Made by a program: the position numbers and the translations under genes
The notes under the pieces: generated by a model
Told to the model about the DNA's origin: nothing
The model's input: only the letters and a program-made list of their open reading frames with translations
Database searches by the model: none
DNA from: Phoronis australis
Lineage: Eukaryota > Phoronida > Phoronidae
DNA: 39,524 nucleotides
Direction of reading: 5' to 3'
NCBI GenBank assembly: GCA_002633005.1
Contig: NMRA01000445.1
Location: 328,746-368,269, forward strand
Shown: piece by piece, positions 10,078 through 20,204 of the stretch
How the letters are laid out: each line of letters starts with the position of its first letter
Position numbering within the stretch: position 1 is the first letter of the stretch

Positions 10078-10227
10078 TGTTTTTGAGGATCAGTTTACTC
10101 CACTGAATACCAAGCATCAGACTGGTTCAGTCTCAAAATCGTGGACCCACGTATATGACTATAATTGCTAAACATATTTAGAACTAGTTTTCTCCACAGA
10201 ATAACGGGCATAAAACTGGTTCTCAGG
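10078..10227. repeat. Two further degenerate hairpins of the GAGAACCAGTT family (copy A)
   Basis: About 10078-10140 reads TTTTTGAGGATCAGTTTACT, then a CACTGAATACC centre, then ACTGGTTCAGTCTCAAAATC. About 10181-10227 repeats the plan around CACAGAATAACGGG and ends AAAACTGGTTCTCAG. With the hairpin at 9711-9786 they form three diverged units in a row; copy B has all three. Confidence 0.55.
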
Positions 10228-10262
10228 CGCACCTGTAAGCGATTATTGCTGCAACATGGGTG

Positions 10263-10415
10263 GCGCAACATAGGGGGCTATAGCCCACCCAATTTTTTTT
10301 CAGTGCTACGCAACCCAAGGTGTGTAATCGCTACACCACAGGGGCTGGGGGGCTATAGCTCCCACTTTTTTTCAGCGCTGCGCCGCCCATGCCAAGGTAC
10401 GGAACAGTCAGATTT
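10263..10415. repeat. GGGGGCTATAGC / TTTTTCAGYGCTRCGC repeat (two units)
   Basis: A unit of GGGGGCTATAGC-CCACCC, T-rich spacer, TCAGTGCTACGC is repeated as GGGGGCTATAGC-TCCCAC, T-rich spacer, TCAGCGCTGCGC. The equivalent tract in copy B (17610-17720) contains the G run and the N at 17684. Open frames across it are artefacts. Confidence 0.6.
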
Positions 10416-10972
10416 TATTGACTTCTTCCCGAAGTGCCTGCAGTGAGCATGAACAAAAACAAACAAAAGGCTGTGAAATGTAAAGAATTCTGCATTCTTT
10501 TCTCTGCACCAACGCTGGCAAATTCAGTTCTTTTTGTAAACGTAAGTTCTCTTGCTATAACTGTCCAATATTACAACTGCGAGGTTATTCGTCTCAGTCT
10601 GTCTACCCCGACTGCATATACATACTAGGCTACACAAGACAAGGCTGTGCTGCTAAATAATATTCGTCAGTGCATTTTGTTGAGGGCGAGAATTGCACGA
10701 GTCTCATACTGAAGTGTAATTGAAAAGCATGATGTCGCCACCGCGATAAGGTCATCCAATGGCTGAGTGTTGAACACCTGTCGTTACAGTGACGTTGAAG
10801 GTCTCTAAAGCGCCTTTTGCGTTGATGATCTTTGCTCAGATATTGTCATGATGTATCACAGCTGATCCTATGATTGTACTAGCTTGCACAACCTAGCTAG
10901 TGGTTGTCATGATAAAGAATAACCTCGGTCATTTCTGTGGCTTCATCAGTCATATCGACTCTTTAATTTCAG

Positions 10973-11101
10973 GTCAAGTTCGTAACCGTTTGCGTCAATG
11001 TCAGAGCTTCATGAACCTAGCGTTTGCCTTCACTCAACTTCAAGACTACACCTCTGCTGGGGACGCCTACCTCCACGCACTGCAAGCTGCCAAAGACACT
11101 G
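10973..11101 (+). CDS. TTC24: TTC24-like TPR protein, exon 4, copy A
   Basis: The acceptor is TTAATTTCAG and the donor ACACTG|GTAGGA, phase 1 at both ends, 129 nt (43 codons), so it can be repeated or skipped without changing frame. It encodes QVRNRLRQCQSF, then a TPR with NLAFAFTQLQDYTSAGDAYL and HALQAAKDTG. The YLHALQAAKDTG stretch is the strongest TTC24-like signature in the window. Compared with exon 4B, the first 38 nt differ at about nine positions while the last 91 nt are identical. Confidence 0.85.
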
Positions 11102-11671
11102 GTAGGATCCGTCTATTGAGTTCAGAGAGAGTCATATACGCTTTCTGAAACCACTGCATTAGCGACACTAATTTGGTGACAATCTCATATGTTATAAATC
11201 TGATCGCAAGATAAAACTTGATTTATGGTACCACTATTGCTCTGGATTCATGGAGTTCATTTGACATACCTTATAGCTGCATGTCTAAAATGTAAATAGA
11301 ATTAAGCACTCGAATTTATTTTCATAAACATGACGTACATAGCACAGGTTAAAATTCAAGCCAAAACCCAATTAAATTTGCGAACTGAAGCACAAGTTTC
11401 AAGCGGCTCCTTAGTCTTTTGAAAGTCTCGTTGCCTTGTTTTGATATCTCTAAAGTGTTCAATGACTAAAGTTATAGTTTTAGTAAAACATTAGTTTCGT
11501 TGTTGAGCTTCGACTACTACAGGTCCCACTCTTGTCACTTGAAGATGCGTTTAGCAACTAGGAACGACTTGTATATCGATGCATGACTATTTGTATTATG
11601 CACCCAGTCTTAGTAAATCTCTCTCTCTCTCTCTCTCTCTCCTTCAAGACTCAGGAGACTAGATCGAATTA
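11102..11671 (+). other. Intron 4A, proximal part
   Basis: It is collinear with copy B from 18423 until copy B is interrupted near 18727. It ends in a (CT)n run (11618-11642) and the TA target of the palindrome-rich element. No coding sequence is seen. Confidence 0.6.
11618..11642. repeat. (CT)n microsatellite
   Basis: About 12 CT units. Copy B has a similar interrupted run at 21038-21062, so it predates the duplication. Confidence 0.9.
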
Positions 11672-13168
11672 CCCCTGCGAAATGTACCTCAGTTAACCAT
11701 GGTTAACCATGGTTAACCATGGCTGTACAACCATGGTTGACCATGGTTGACCATGCTTCACAACCATGGTTATAAACCATGGTTACAAACCATGGTTACC
11801 AACCATGGTTACCAACCATGGTTACCAACCATGGTTACCAACCATGGTTACCAACCATGGTTACCAACCATGGTTAACCATGGCTAACAACCATGGTTGA
11901 CCATGCTTCACAACCATGCTATGAGACAACTTAACGCGAAATGTTAAAACCATTGTTAACCATGGTTGACTATGCTTCACAACCATGGTTATCAACCATG
12001 GTTAACCGTGGCTAACAACCATGGTTGACCATGCTTCACAACCATGCTATTAGACAACTTAACGCGAAATGTTAAAACCATGGTTTACCATGGTTACCAA
12101 CCATGGTGTGGAACCATGGTTGACCATGGTTAATGAGACAACTTAACGCGAAATGTTAAAACCATGGTTGACCATGGTTACCAACCATGGTATCATGGTT
12201 AAAAATCATGGTTGACCNACCGTTTAAAATTTGAAATGCCTGTCAAAGGTTTGCATGGGTCACTTTCCAGGAATGTAACCTTGACAACCAATTGTTAACA
12301 CATGTTTGCTGATAACACTCCCAGGCTGTTCAACATGTACATGTAGCTGGGCTAGCATAAAATAAACATTTGGAAAACCCTTAGGGCAGTTCAACATTAG
12401 TGATGATTCAGTAGACTATCAAATAATTTTAGACAATGCATCTTGTGGGGATATTTTAAAAGTTGGTAAGTGTGATACAACTTTCTGTAGGTCAGTCTAA
12501 CTTTGTACAGGAATGATCATAAAACATGCACAATTGCTTAGATTTAGTCAAATAATTTTCATGTTTTGTGTTGTTTTAGAAGAATTCCATTTAACGATGT
12601 TAATGAGTTTCTTATTCAATTTAATTAGTGCTTGGCAATTCCAATTTTCTAGTTGGCCAGCATTTTGCATTTTATATTGTAGGGTCAGGCAATTAGACAC
12701 AATTATATAATAGTTACTCCCTGTCCAAGAGTGTCATGTATAACCTGCTCTGGTCAACTAGACCTGCTAGTTGGAATAGTAAGGAATACTTCTGACCATG
12801 GTTAACTATGGTCGAAAGCATAGTTAACCATGGTTGCCTCTTTATAGACCAAGGCAACAATGGTTAACTATGGTTTGGCCATGGTTGACTATGGTTTGGC
12901 CATGGTTGTCCATTTTTAAAATGGGCAACCATGGTTGACCGTGGTTTGACAGTGGTTTGGCCATGGTTGACCATGGTGAGAAGCATAGTCAACCATGGTT
13001 GACAACTTGTGGAAAAGGCAACCATGGTTGACGATGGTTTGACCGTGGTTGACTGTGGTCAGAAGCATGGTCAAGCACGGTCAACCTTGGTTTAACCATG
13101 GTTGAACCATGGTTGACTGTGCTTTACCGTGCTTAACCATGGTCAACCAGGGTAACATTTCGCAGGGG
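11672..13168. mobile_element. 1497-bp palindrome-array element with TIRs and TA target duplication, only in copy A
   Basis: The ends are CCCCTGCGAAATGT-ACC and the complement of GGTAACATTTCGCAGGGG. TA flanks both sides (11670-11671 and 13169-13170), and copy B has GAAT-TA-AGGCC with a single TA at 21091-21092. The left third (11689-12216) and right third (12796-13160) are arrays of AACCATGGTT/TGACCATGG palindromes. The centre (about 12220-12795) is AT-rich and unique, with no transposase. A phrase around ACTTAACGCGAAATGTTAAA is repeated three times (near 11930, 12057 and 12131) and echoes the TIR word GCGAAATGTTA. It is non-autonomous, and TA duplication suggests Tc1/mariner-type or similar mobilisation, which is inference. 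An N is at 12218. Confidence 0.85.
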
Positions 13169-13472
13169 TAAGGCCTAGTTCAATTTTCATTTTTTGTCAA
13201 CTTAACTAAAGTACCCTTGTCTTGCATGCATTCAACAGAAGTAGAACAGTTACACAACTGTAGTTTTTGGATACTATGAATTGGGAATGAAGAATGTCTC
13301 AAAGATAATTGAAATTGGACTTTTAAGATTTTTTGTTTAAGATGCTGCCTTCACTTAGCAGGTCACAGAAACTGCCCTTTTGGTCTGCATTCTCAGCGAT
13401 GTGAAATTTACATTTGGATCATCAGTTGAACTAAAACCCTGTCTGTTCACAGTGATATCTGTTGTTTCCTTG

Positions 13473-13666
13473 GTGAAAAGGTTTGTCAGTGGCAGGCACT
13501 AGAGGGCCTTGCTGGTGTAGCTTGCACTAGGAATGACGCAAAGAAGGCAGTCACCTACTACAAGCAAGCCTTAAGCATATTAGCGGCGACGCCTGGTGAC
13601 AAGACAGAGGTGCAGGAGAGGATTGTGGGCAAACTAACTGATGTCCTCAAGAACCAGGTGGAACAG
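13473..13666 (+). pseudogene. TTC24: TTC24-like exon 5, copy A, with lost splice acceptor
   Basis: The coding frame is intact: KVCQWQALEGLAGVACTRND, then KAVTYYKQALSILA, ending VLKNQVEQ before the donor CAG|GTATGTG. But where copy B has TTTCCCAG|GTGACAAGG, copy A reads TTTCCTTG|GTGAAAAGG, so the acceptor AG is TG at 13471-13472. The nearest alternative AGs (13451-13452 and 13479-13480) both shift the frame and run into the TAG of GGCACTAGAGG. Unless a non-AG acceptor is used, this exon should be skipped. It is 194 nt, phase 1 in and phase 0 out, so skipping it to exon 6A would also break the frame. Confidence 0.8.
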
Positions 13667-14551
13667 GTATGTGTGGTAAAGAGTACTAGTCACGATGTTT
13701 TTGGACCGGATGTCAATGAGGGTGTCTAGAAAGTTGGGACTGCTACATTTTCAACAGCTCTGATTATAGTTTTCATTTAATTCATTTTAAGAACAATTTT
13801 GGCTTCTACCAACTGTTTCTTTCAGAAAGAGGTGGCGCAAAGTTGAGTCTTGAACTGAGGTTTTCCTGTTGAATGTACAACGCACTTAATAAATAAGTAA
13901 TCCAGTTGTGCAAACACTTCTAGACAAACTTTAAGATTTACTCGTCTGCTCTCAGTATGAAGGTATCGATAAAGACAAGTTTGTTGAAATATCATAGCAA
14001 AAGTGTGATATCTGATGCATTTCCTTCATTGGGCAGCTGTGCCTCGTTATGATCTAGTGGTCTGAGGTCCTGATTGCTGTTGCCACGGTTCAACAAAATA
14101 ATCGCGTGCTTATGCGAATGTGATGAAAAACACACTGTAATCTTTTCTTTAACCTTAAATTTGACATAGCGTCATCTCATAGACCTGTAATTACCACCTC
14201 TTAATAAGAGGGAATATCCCTGTAGATGTCAGCACCAGTTTATGACGTACCCTTCTTCTGAGAACCATATTCTGCTTAGACAAAGGAGTAAGGTTTTTGT
14301 TTATATGACCAGTTGGCATTTTTTTAACTTAAAAGTAACCTTGCATTTATTTTATGGTATTACTTGACTTCCATCTTCATTATACAGCTATTTTATTGAC
14401 AGAGAATTTTGTTGTCTAATGTATAGAACATTTAAGTTAAAAGTGTTTATTTTCGGTTGCTGGTTATAAGTAAAATTCTGCCCCAAATGCGTAACTTCCT
14501 AGGTATTCAAAGCTCCAATCAATTCATTATGTCTTATGTCCATCTGTGCAG
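13667..14551 (+). other. Intron 5A
   Basis: Closely matches intron 5B (21561-22421) along its length. I see no features beyond AT-rich sequence. Confidence 0.6.
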
Positions 14552-14608
14552 GCCAGCCCCACCCAGTCGCAGAACGAGAGAAAGCAGGGTCTTGATCCAT
14601 CAGTCACA
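14552..14608 (+). CDS. TTC24: TTC24-like exon 6, copy A
   Basis: The acceptor is ATCTGTGCAG and the donor CACA|GTAAGT; 57 nt, phase 0 at both ends, encoding ASPTQSQNERKQGLDPSVT. It follows the last TPR and opens the polar, low-complexity C-terminal part. Copy B's version differs at 8 of 19 residues, so this linker diverges quickly. Whether it is used depends on exon 5A, whose acceptor is lost. Confidence 0.65.
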
Positions 14609-15149
14609 GTAAGTAAAAAAGATACACTATAGCATAGCGGTCCCAGTCTTTTGCTTGATCCAGTTTGTTGTGCAAGACAGACTAAGGAGGAAAGCAAAAT
14701 CTTTTTAACATGTTGCTTCTAATAGCCAAACAGTACATTTACAAGGAGAGATGTCACTAATCTTCAAAGGTTTATTACGTATACTTATGTGTACTATAAT
14801 GCTGAAAAATTAATTGCTTTTAAAACTTTGTATATCACAGCTGCTCTGCGAAATTGGAAAATTTCATTGTTCACGTTAGAGTCCATGTAGAAGTTGTTTA
14901 TTTTAAACGAGATACGAGAATGGTCTCTCCTGAGGTGTGCACGCGTGAATAAATGGTGTACTTATTTGTTTGTTTTTGTATTGTTTTATAAACGATTATA
15001 AATTCTTAAAAAAATCTATTATTCACGGCACGTTGAATCATTGGACAAATCCAATCAGACTTTTGTTAGTAGTGGGCATCTTACCATTGATCTCCATAGT
15101 GTGTATAAATAGTGAGGCATGGACATACGTTTCAAACATTTCCTGTATG

Positions 15150-15233
15150 ACCAGTGGTTCCAATGCCTCAATGGCTATTTAAAGCGTCTGCAGGATATGC
15201 AGAAGGTCCTGAGTTTGAGTACCGGTCAGGGGC
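15150..15233 (+). repeat. tRNA-like SINE fragment in intron 6A (degenerate)
   Basis: It aligns with the better-preserved copy at 23068-23141, but has a short insertion in the A-box region (GGCTATTTAAAGCG) and a damaged anticodon stem. The B-box region GTTTGAGTACC is still visible. Confidence 0.6.
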
Positions 15234-15386
15234 AGAAATCTTTTCGGACTTAGTCATTAGGTCACGTGATGTGACCAAAAAGATATGGCGTGATGACGGG
15301 ACAAAACATTCGCAATATATTTCCACGCCTACTTGGAAAAAATATATTTATACACAGTAATAAAATATTTGTTGCCATTGTTACAG

Positions 15387-15462
15387 ACAGACGGCCATAA
15401 CTCCGAGGAAGAATTTTTAACTTCGATTAGTGAAGTCCATGAAACTGACAGTGGTTCCGGCA
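15387..15462 (+). CDS. TTC24: TTC24-like exon 7, copy A
   Basis: The acceptor is TTGTTACAG and the donor GGCA|GTAAGT; 76 nt, phase 0 in and phase 1 out, encoding TDGHNSEEEFLTSISEVHET and DSGSG. It is acidic and serine-rich, probably disordered. Its phase-1 exit is compatible with exon 4B as well as exon 8, so a transcript carrying both duplicated blocks would have stayed in frame before exon 5A lost its acceptor. Confidence 0.65.
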
Positions 15463-17160
15463 GTAAGTTTCACAGCAGATTTCTGTTATAGTTTATCAAA
15501 CTGAATATTTACCATACTCGACCATTTTACTGCATTGTATGCTTTAAAGTGACATTATCGGTGAGAGATCAGTGTAATCTTGCGAGCTTAGTCCCACTGT
15601 GGATTCAAAGTTGGAACTTTCACAGTTTCCACTCGGTAAATTGCTGTGTATTTAACCATTTAAAGAACTGTTGATAAAATCAACCACCTTGATTTCAGCA
15701 AATGTCTGTCAGGCAATGGCGAGAATTGTTGATTTGTTATAAAATCACAAAACAAAGTATTTTATTGCTGTCTAGATCTACACTGTAGTCAAGGCTTATC
15801 ACTTCAAAACTCTATCTTATGCAATAGTAATCTCAAAATCTGTTTTTGGTCGCAAAAATGACGATGTTCCTTTAAGGCATCAAAATAATGTTCAAGTAGG
15901 GCACAGTCCGAGAATGCATTAAAACGGGAAGTTCGATACTGCTAGTGCCTACTGGGTAGATAGCGAGGAAACAACAAACACTGTGTGCTTTCTGTAGTCT
16001 CGTTTCACATTCTGCTGCATGATGGCGCTTGAGCTGTCAGTGACATGTTTGGATGTGTAGAAGTCATGTAACAATTCTCACAAATAACTTGTGGGGCCCG
16101 ACGCTTTTGGAAAACTTCTACGCGTACTTATGAAGGGGTGAGGTTTATAACAGTGGAATACTGCAAACTAAGTCGTTGATTAACGTAATATTTTTAATTA
16201 CACCATGCTTCGTAAGATGGATCCACCAGTCTAAAGCTTTTTATAAAATGTCTACTCCAAACATTCTTTTTGTTGTTTGTTCCGTGAGACCAGTTATGAT
16301 GAGACAGCTATTATTCGATTGCCACAAGCTTCTTTTGCAAATTCTATATTTTGGTATGGCATCCATGGCTCTTGTGTTCAACAAGTATTTCTGCCTGTAA
16401 ATATCACCATTAATTCTCTATATACCTTTCAACTGGAGATAACAACTTTTTGAGCCTGGTCTGCATGCCACCTGTTGGCCACATGAAAGATTTATATTTG
16501 AACTGGAGAATTTACAAAGAATCTACCAGAAATCTGATTTGGCAAGATTGATCCTAATGAGAATACAGTATTTTTCGTGATTAATCCCCCCTTAATTTTC
16601 TGAATGAAAGTTTTGGCTGCAGGGTCTCGTCAAGTGACACAGCTCCTAATAACTGTTGCTCTCCTCATAATGGCTTCATACACTGTATATACTAAGCCTT
16701 TGATCGCGTGTGATATTGTCTATTTAATAGGAGGAACTTGGTGAGTGTGACTTGTAGTGGTTAATTTCCTGTTGATTGTTCTAAAACCCCGTCGACCCAT
16801 GACCCTTCTATTCACGACCCACGATCCCTCGACCCAAGCTCGACTCAATTTGAACATAGAACAAGCGCTGACTTCCAGGATCAACGAGTTGGGCGATGGG
16901 CTCGGCTGGCTTAATTTTCCTGTTTTTTGCAATTAAAAGTCGATTCGGCAAGTTTGAAAGCCAAAAAACAGAATAAAGTCACCCGACCAAATCGAATCAA
17001 AAACCTACCAATGTTACAAATGTCGTTCCCGCCAGAATGTAATCGTTTCGTCTGCTCTTCAATGGATGGCAGATGCAACCTTTTAGCGGAGAGTGTGAGG
17101 AACCGGCAGAACCGTAATTTCATCACAGTTTGAAAAAAATTCAAACTGTTAAGCCTGCAC
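15463..17160 (+). other. Intron after exon 7A up to the duplication junction
   Basis: Collinear with 23436-25100. A tract near 16790-16850 repeats CGACCC-type words (CGACCCATGACC, CGACCCACGATCC, CGACCCAAGC); copy B has the same tract near 24748-24810. There is no equivalent of exon 8, which exists once downstream. Small open frames are shared with copy B in diverged form and show no domain. Confidence 0.6.
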
Positions 17161-17228
17161 GCAACCAAACATTTTGATAGATTCTTATTATAGACTGACC
17201 TCTTTTGATATAAAAAATAAAAAATAAC

Positions 17229-17303
17229 AGGGTCAAGCATTTTGAGAACCAGTTCTATCTGCTGAATAATGATCATCGAACTGGTTCTCAAAATACGGGA
17301 CCC
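17229..17303. mobile_element. Short hairpin element, TTTTGAGAACCAGTTC family (copy B)
   Basis: Counterpart of 9711-9786, with better-matched arms (ATTTTGAGAACCAGTTC against GAACTGGTTCTCAAAAT). Bounded by AGGGTC and GACCC. Confidence 0.75.
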
Positions 17304-17322
17304 CTATAATATGTTACTATTG

Positions 17323-17363
17323 CCCAGGAAAGCGCAATGGATCATCCATTACGCTTTCCTGGG
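17323..17363. repeat. 41-bp near-perfect palindrome (copy B)
   Basis: Has the same 41 bases as 9804-9844, with a 20-bp stem, one mismatch and a one-base loop. Confidence 0.8.
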
Positions 17364-17609
17364 CAACGGCTGCCACACATTTTCAGCGCACAAGTGCTGA
17401 CATTTAGGTGGACAACGAGAGGCAAAAGGCGGCTTGCTTTTGGGAATCAATTTTTCCACTGAATACGAAGCATCAAACTGGTTCTCAAATTCGTGGACTA
17501 TAATTGCACCACATATTTAGAACTAGTTTTCACCACTGAATACCGGGCATAAAACTGGTACAGAAGCACACCTTTAAGTGATTATTGCCCCAACATATGC
17601 GGCGCACCA

Positions 17610-17720
17610 TAGGGGGCTATAGCCCCACCCAACCTTTTTCAGTGCTACGCAACCCATCGTCTGTGGGCTGGGGGGGGGGGGGGNCCACTTTTTTCAGCGC
17701 AGCGCCGCCCATGCCAACGT
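17610..17720. repeat. GGGGGCTATAGC / CAGCGC repeat with G run and N
   Basis: Counterpart of 10263-10415. A run of about 13 G is followed by the N at 17684, so base count here is unreliable. Confidence 0.55.
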
Positions 17721-18293
17721 ACAGAAAGTCAGGTTTTTATTGTCTTCTTCCTCAAGTGTCTGCAGTGAACATGAACAAAACAAACAAATGGCTGTGAAAT
17801 GTAGAGAATTCTGCATTCTTTTCTCTGCACCAACGCTGGTGAATTCAGTTATTTCTGTAAACGTAATTTCTTTTGCTATAACTGTCCAATATTACAACTG
17901 TGAGGTTATTCGTCTCAGTCTGTCTGACCCAACCGCATATACATACTAGGCTACACAAGACAAGTCTGTGCTGCTAAATAATATTCGTCAGTGCATTTTG
18001 TTGATGGCGAGAATTGCAGGAGTCTCATACTGAAGTGTAATTGAAAAGCATGATGTCGCCACCGTTATAAGGTCATCCAATGCCTGAGTGTTGAACACCT
18101 GTCGTTACAGTGACGTTGAAGGACTCTAAAGCGCCTTTTGTGTTTATGGTCATTGCTCAGATATTGTCATGATGTATCACAACTGAGCCTATGATTGTAC
18201 TAGCTTGCACAACCTAGCTAGTGGTCGTCATGATAAAGAATATCCTCGGTCATTTCTGCGGCTTCATCAGTCATATCGACTCCTTAATTTCAG

Positions 18294-18422
18294 GTCAAAT
18301 TCGCAACCATTCTGGTCAAGGACAGTGCTTCATGAACCTAGCGTTTGCCTTCACTCAACTTCAAGACTACACCTCTGCTGGGGACGCCTACCTCCACGCA
18401 CTGCAAGCTGCCAAAGACACTG
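18294..18422 (+). CDS. TTC24: TTC24-like TPR protein, exon 4, copy B
   Basis: The acceptor is TTAATTTCAG and the donor ACACTG|GTAGGA, 129 nt, phase 1/1. It starts QIRNHSGQGQCF where copy A has QVRNRLRQCQSF, then encodes the identical NLAFAFTQLQDYTSAGDAYL and HALQAAKDTG block. Because both ends are phase 1, it can follow exon 3, exon 4A or exon 7A in frame. It joins in frame to exon 5B. Confidence 0.85.
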
Positions 18423-19149
18423 GTAGGATCCGTCTATCCACCCAGTTCAGAGAGAGTCATATAATCTTTCTGAAACCACTGCATTAGCGACACTAATTTG
18501 GTGACAATCTCATATGTTATAAATATAATCGCAAGATAAAACTTAAGTTATTTTACCACTTTTGCTCTGAATTTATGGAGTTCCTTTGATATACTTGTAG
18601 CTAAATGTCTAAAATATGAATAGAATTAAGCACTCGAATTCATTTTCATAAACATGACAGACCTAGCACAGGTTAAAATTCAAGCCAAAACCCAATTAAT
18701 TTTGCGAACTGAAGCACAAGTTTCAACTATATCCCATTCCCAGCCCTATTCCCAGCCAAACACAATACACAGCCATCTGGATCGGCTGCTAACAATCAAC
18801 ACCCTAGGCACATACAGTTTTATGACATATTGAGGTGTCATAAAGGATTGCATTGGTGACCAAGCAACCCCAAACAACTGCGGGCTAGAGTGTTCACATT
18901 TAGTAAACTCCAACTGCTCGAGGATCATCATCCGACGGTCAACTTTTACCTGGACTGGGTTCCTCAAGACTAGACTCATAATGTTCCTTACTGTGATTGG
19001 ATTCTATTTTCGTCATCACCTTCATCGTGGAAACTCTAAGTGGGTACCAGTATACATTGCCTGTGACTTGACGTGGTAATGGCAATTTTCAAATTTTCAT
19101 TAACAATTAAAATTGTATTACATTAAGAAGTATTTATACTACTTAGCTT

Positions 19150-20070
19150 GCTGCATTGAAAATGTTGACAAAATACACATTTTCCCTCCAAAGGTCAAAA
19201 TCCCTTAACAGTATTTATGGATCTCTCAAAGGCATTTCACACCATTGATCACAAATTCTTCTCAAGAAATTACAACACTACGGTATTCGCAACAATGAAA
19301 TACAGTGGTTCACAAGTTATTCATCATATAGAATGCAATTCGTATCTGTTGACAAAAAAGAATCTGCCAACCTACAGATTATCACTGATGCTTCGCAAAG
19401 TTCCTTACTTTTTCTGGTATAACTGTATGTAAATGACCTACACCTATCCACTTCATTTGATGTACCCATATATGGAGATGACACATGCCTTATAACACAT
19501 CCGTCTTAACATAGCCTAAACACTTCCTCAACAGATGCATCAGCAGTTTTCATAACCAATTAACTCTCACGTCTAAATGCCTGGCTGATAGCAAATAAAT
19601 TTTCAGTTAACTCCTCAAAAAACCAAATACATGTTGTTTAGCTTTCCCCAGAAACATCTGAATGAGCAACACATTCCCGGTCTGCAAATCCTGAACAAGT
19701 CAATTACTTATGTCGAATTATTTAAGTTTTGGGATTAAATCTCAGACACTAATATCTTGGAACAAACGTATACAAGAAATAGCAAACAAGACTGCTAAAA
19801 CAGGTGGTGTACTGGACAAGTTAAAAACAACGTTTCCTCAACACGTACTTCTTTTGATTTATAAAGCTCTCATTTTACCATCCTTTACTTATGATGTAAA
19901 ATGCTGGGGTTTCCACAACTGCCGTCGACTACATGTATTACAAAAACGTGCTGTTCGAAAAACATGTATTACCTCATCATACTTCCTAGCTCATACTGAC
20001 CCGTTATTTCGGTCACTGAATGTTCTATCCTTAAAAGATATTTATGTTCGGAATATGTCCCAAAAATAGG
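19150..20070 (+). pseudogene. Non-LTR (CR1/Jockey-like) reverse-transcriptase relic
   Basis: Broken frames give FMDLSKAFHTIDH (about 19214-19252), an IYGDDTCL block corresponding to the catalytic xxDD motif (about 19468-19491), an RLNAWLIANKFSVNS block (about 19572), then the C-terminal thumb region with GGVLDKLKTTFPQHVLLLIY and LHVLQKRAVRKTCITSSYFL. It ends in AHTDPLFRSLNVLSLKDIYV. Several stops and frameshifts interrupt it; the longest intact stretch is 119 codons (19710-20069). It has the same domain order as the minus-strand relic at 1300-2500, but is a different family member. Confidence 0.85.
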
Positions 20071-20086
20071 TACGTTTCAAGCTCCG

Positions 20087-20204
20087 TTTCCAGAGATACA
20101 AAGGACACCGTGTATGGGCGATATAAGGTCATTTATTTTGACTGATAAGGTACAGAAATGTGAGTGTACAAATAACATAAAGATAAAATAAGAATCTCTG
20201 GAAA
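20087..20204. mobile_element. 118-bp inverted-repeat element, TTTCCAGAGAT termini
   Basis: TTTCCAGAGAT at 20087-20097 is exactly complementary to ATCTCTGGAAA at 20194-20204. A diverged relative lies in opposite orientation at 36582-36692, and similarity continues about 20 bp past the repeat (GGCAATAAAAAGTGCC against GGTGCTTTTTATCGC). The full element may therefore be larger than these termini. Confidence 0.65.

Larger units (their letters stand above)
9645..17160 (+). repeat. Tandem intragenic duplication, copy A (exons 4-7)
   Basis: From AAACATTTTGATAGA near 9650 to CAAACTGTTAA near 17150, this segment aligns collinearly with 17161-25100, including intron sequence, TPR exons and small hairpins. 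By eye the introns differ by roughly one base in 10 to 20. Copy A uniquely carries a 155-bp MITE and a 1497-bp palindrome-rich element. Copy B uniquely carries a 2.1-kb insertion. The junction with copy B contains no N. Uncollapsed haplotypes remain an alternative explanation to a true tandem duplication. Confidence 0.85.

Noticed and set aside
11672-13168. A CRISPR-like array, because of regular repeats with spacers
   Set aside because: The units are palindromic, spacer lengths vary, and the whole is bounded by inverted repeats and a TA duplication in animal DNA.
17585-17797. A 70-codon plus-strand frame across the N at 17684
   Set aside because: It crosses a G run of uncertain length and an ambiguous base inside a duplicated intron repeat, and its copy A counterpart is different.
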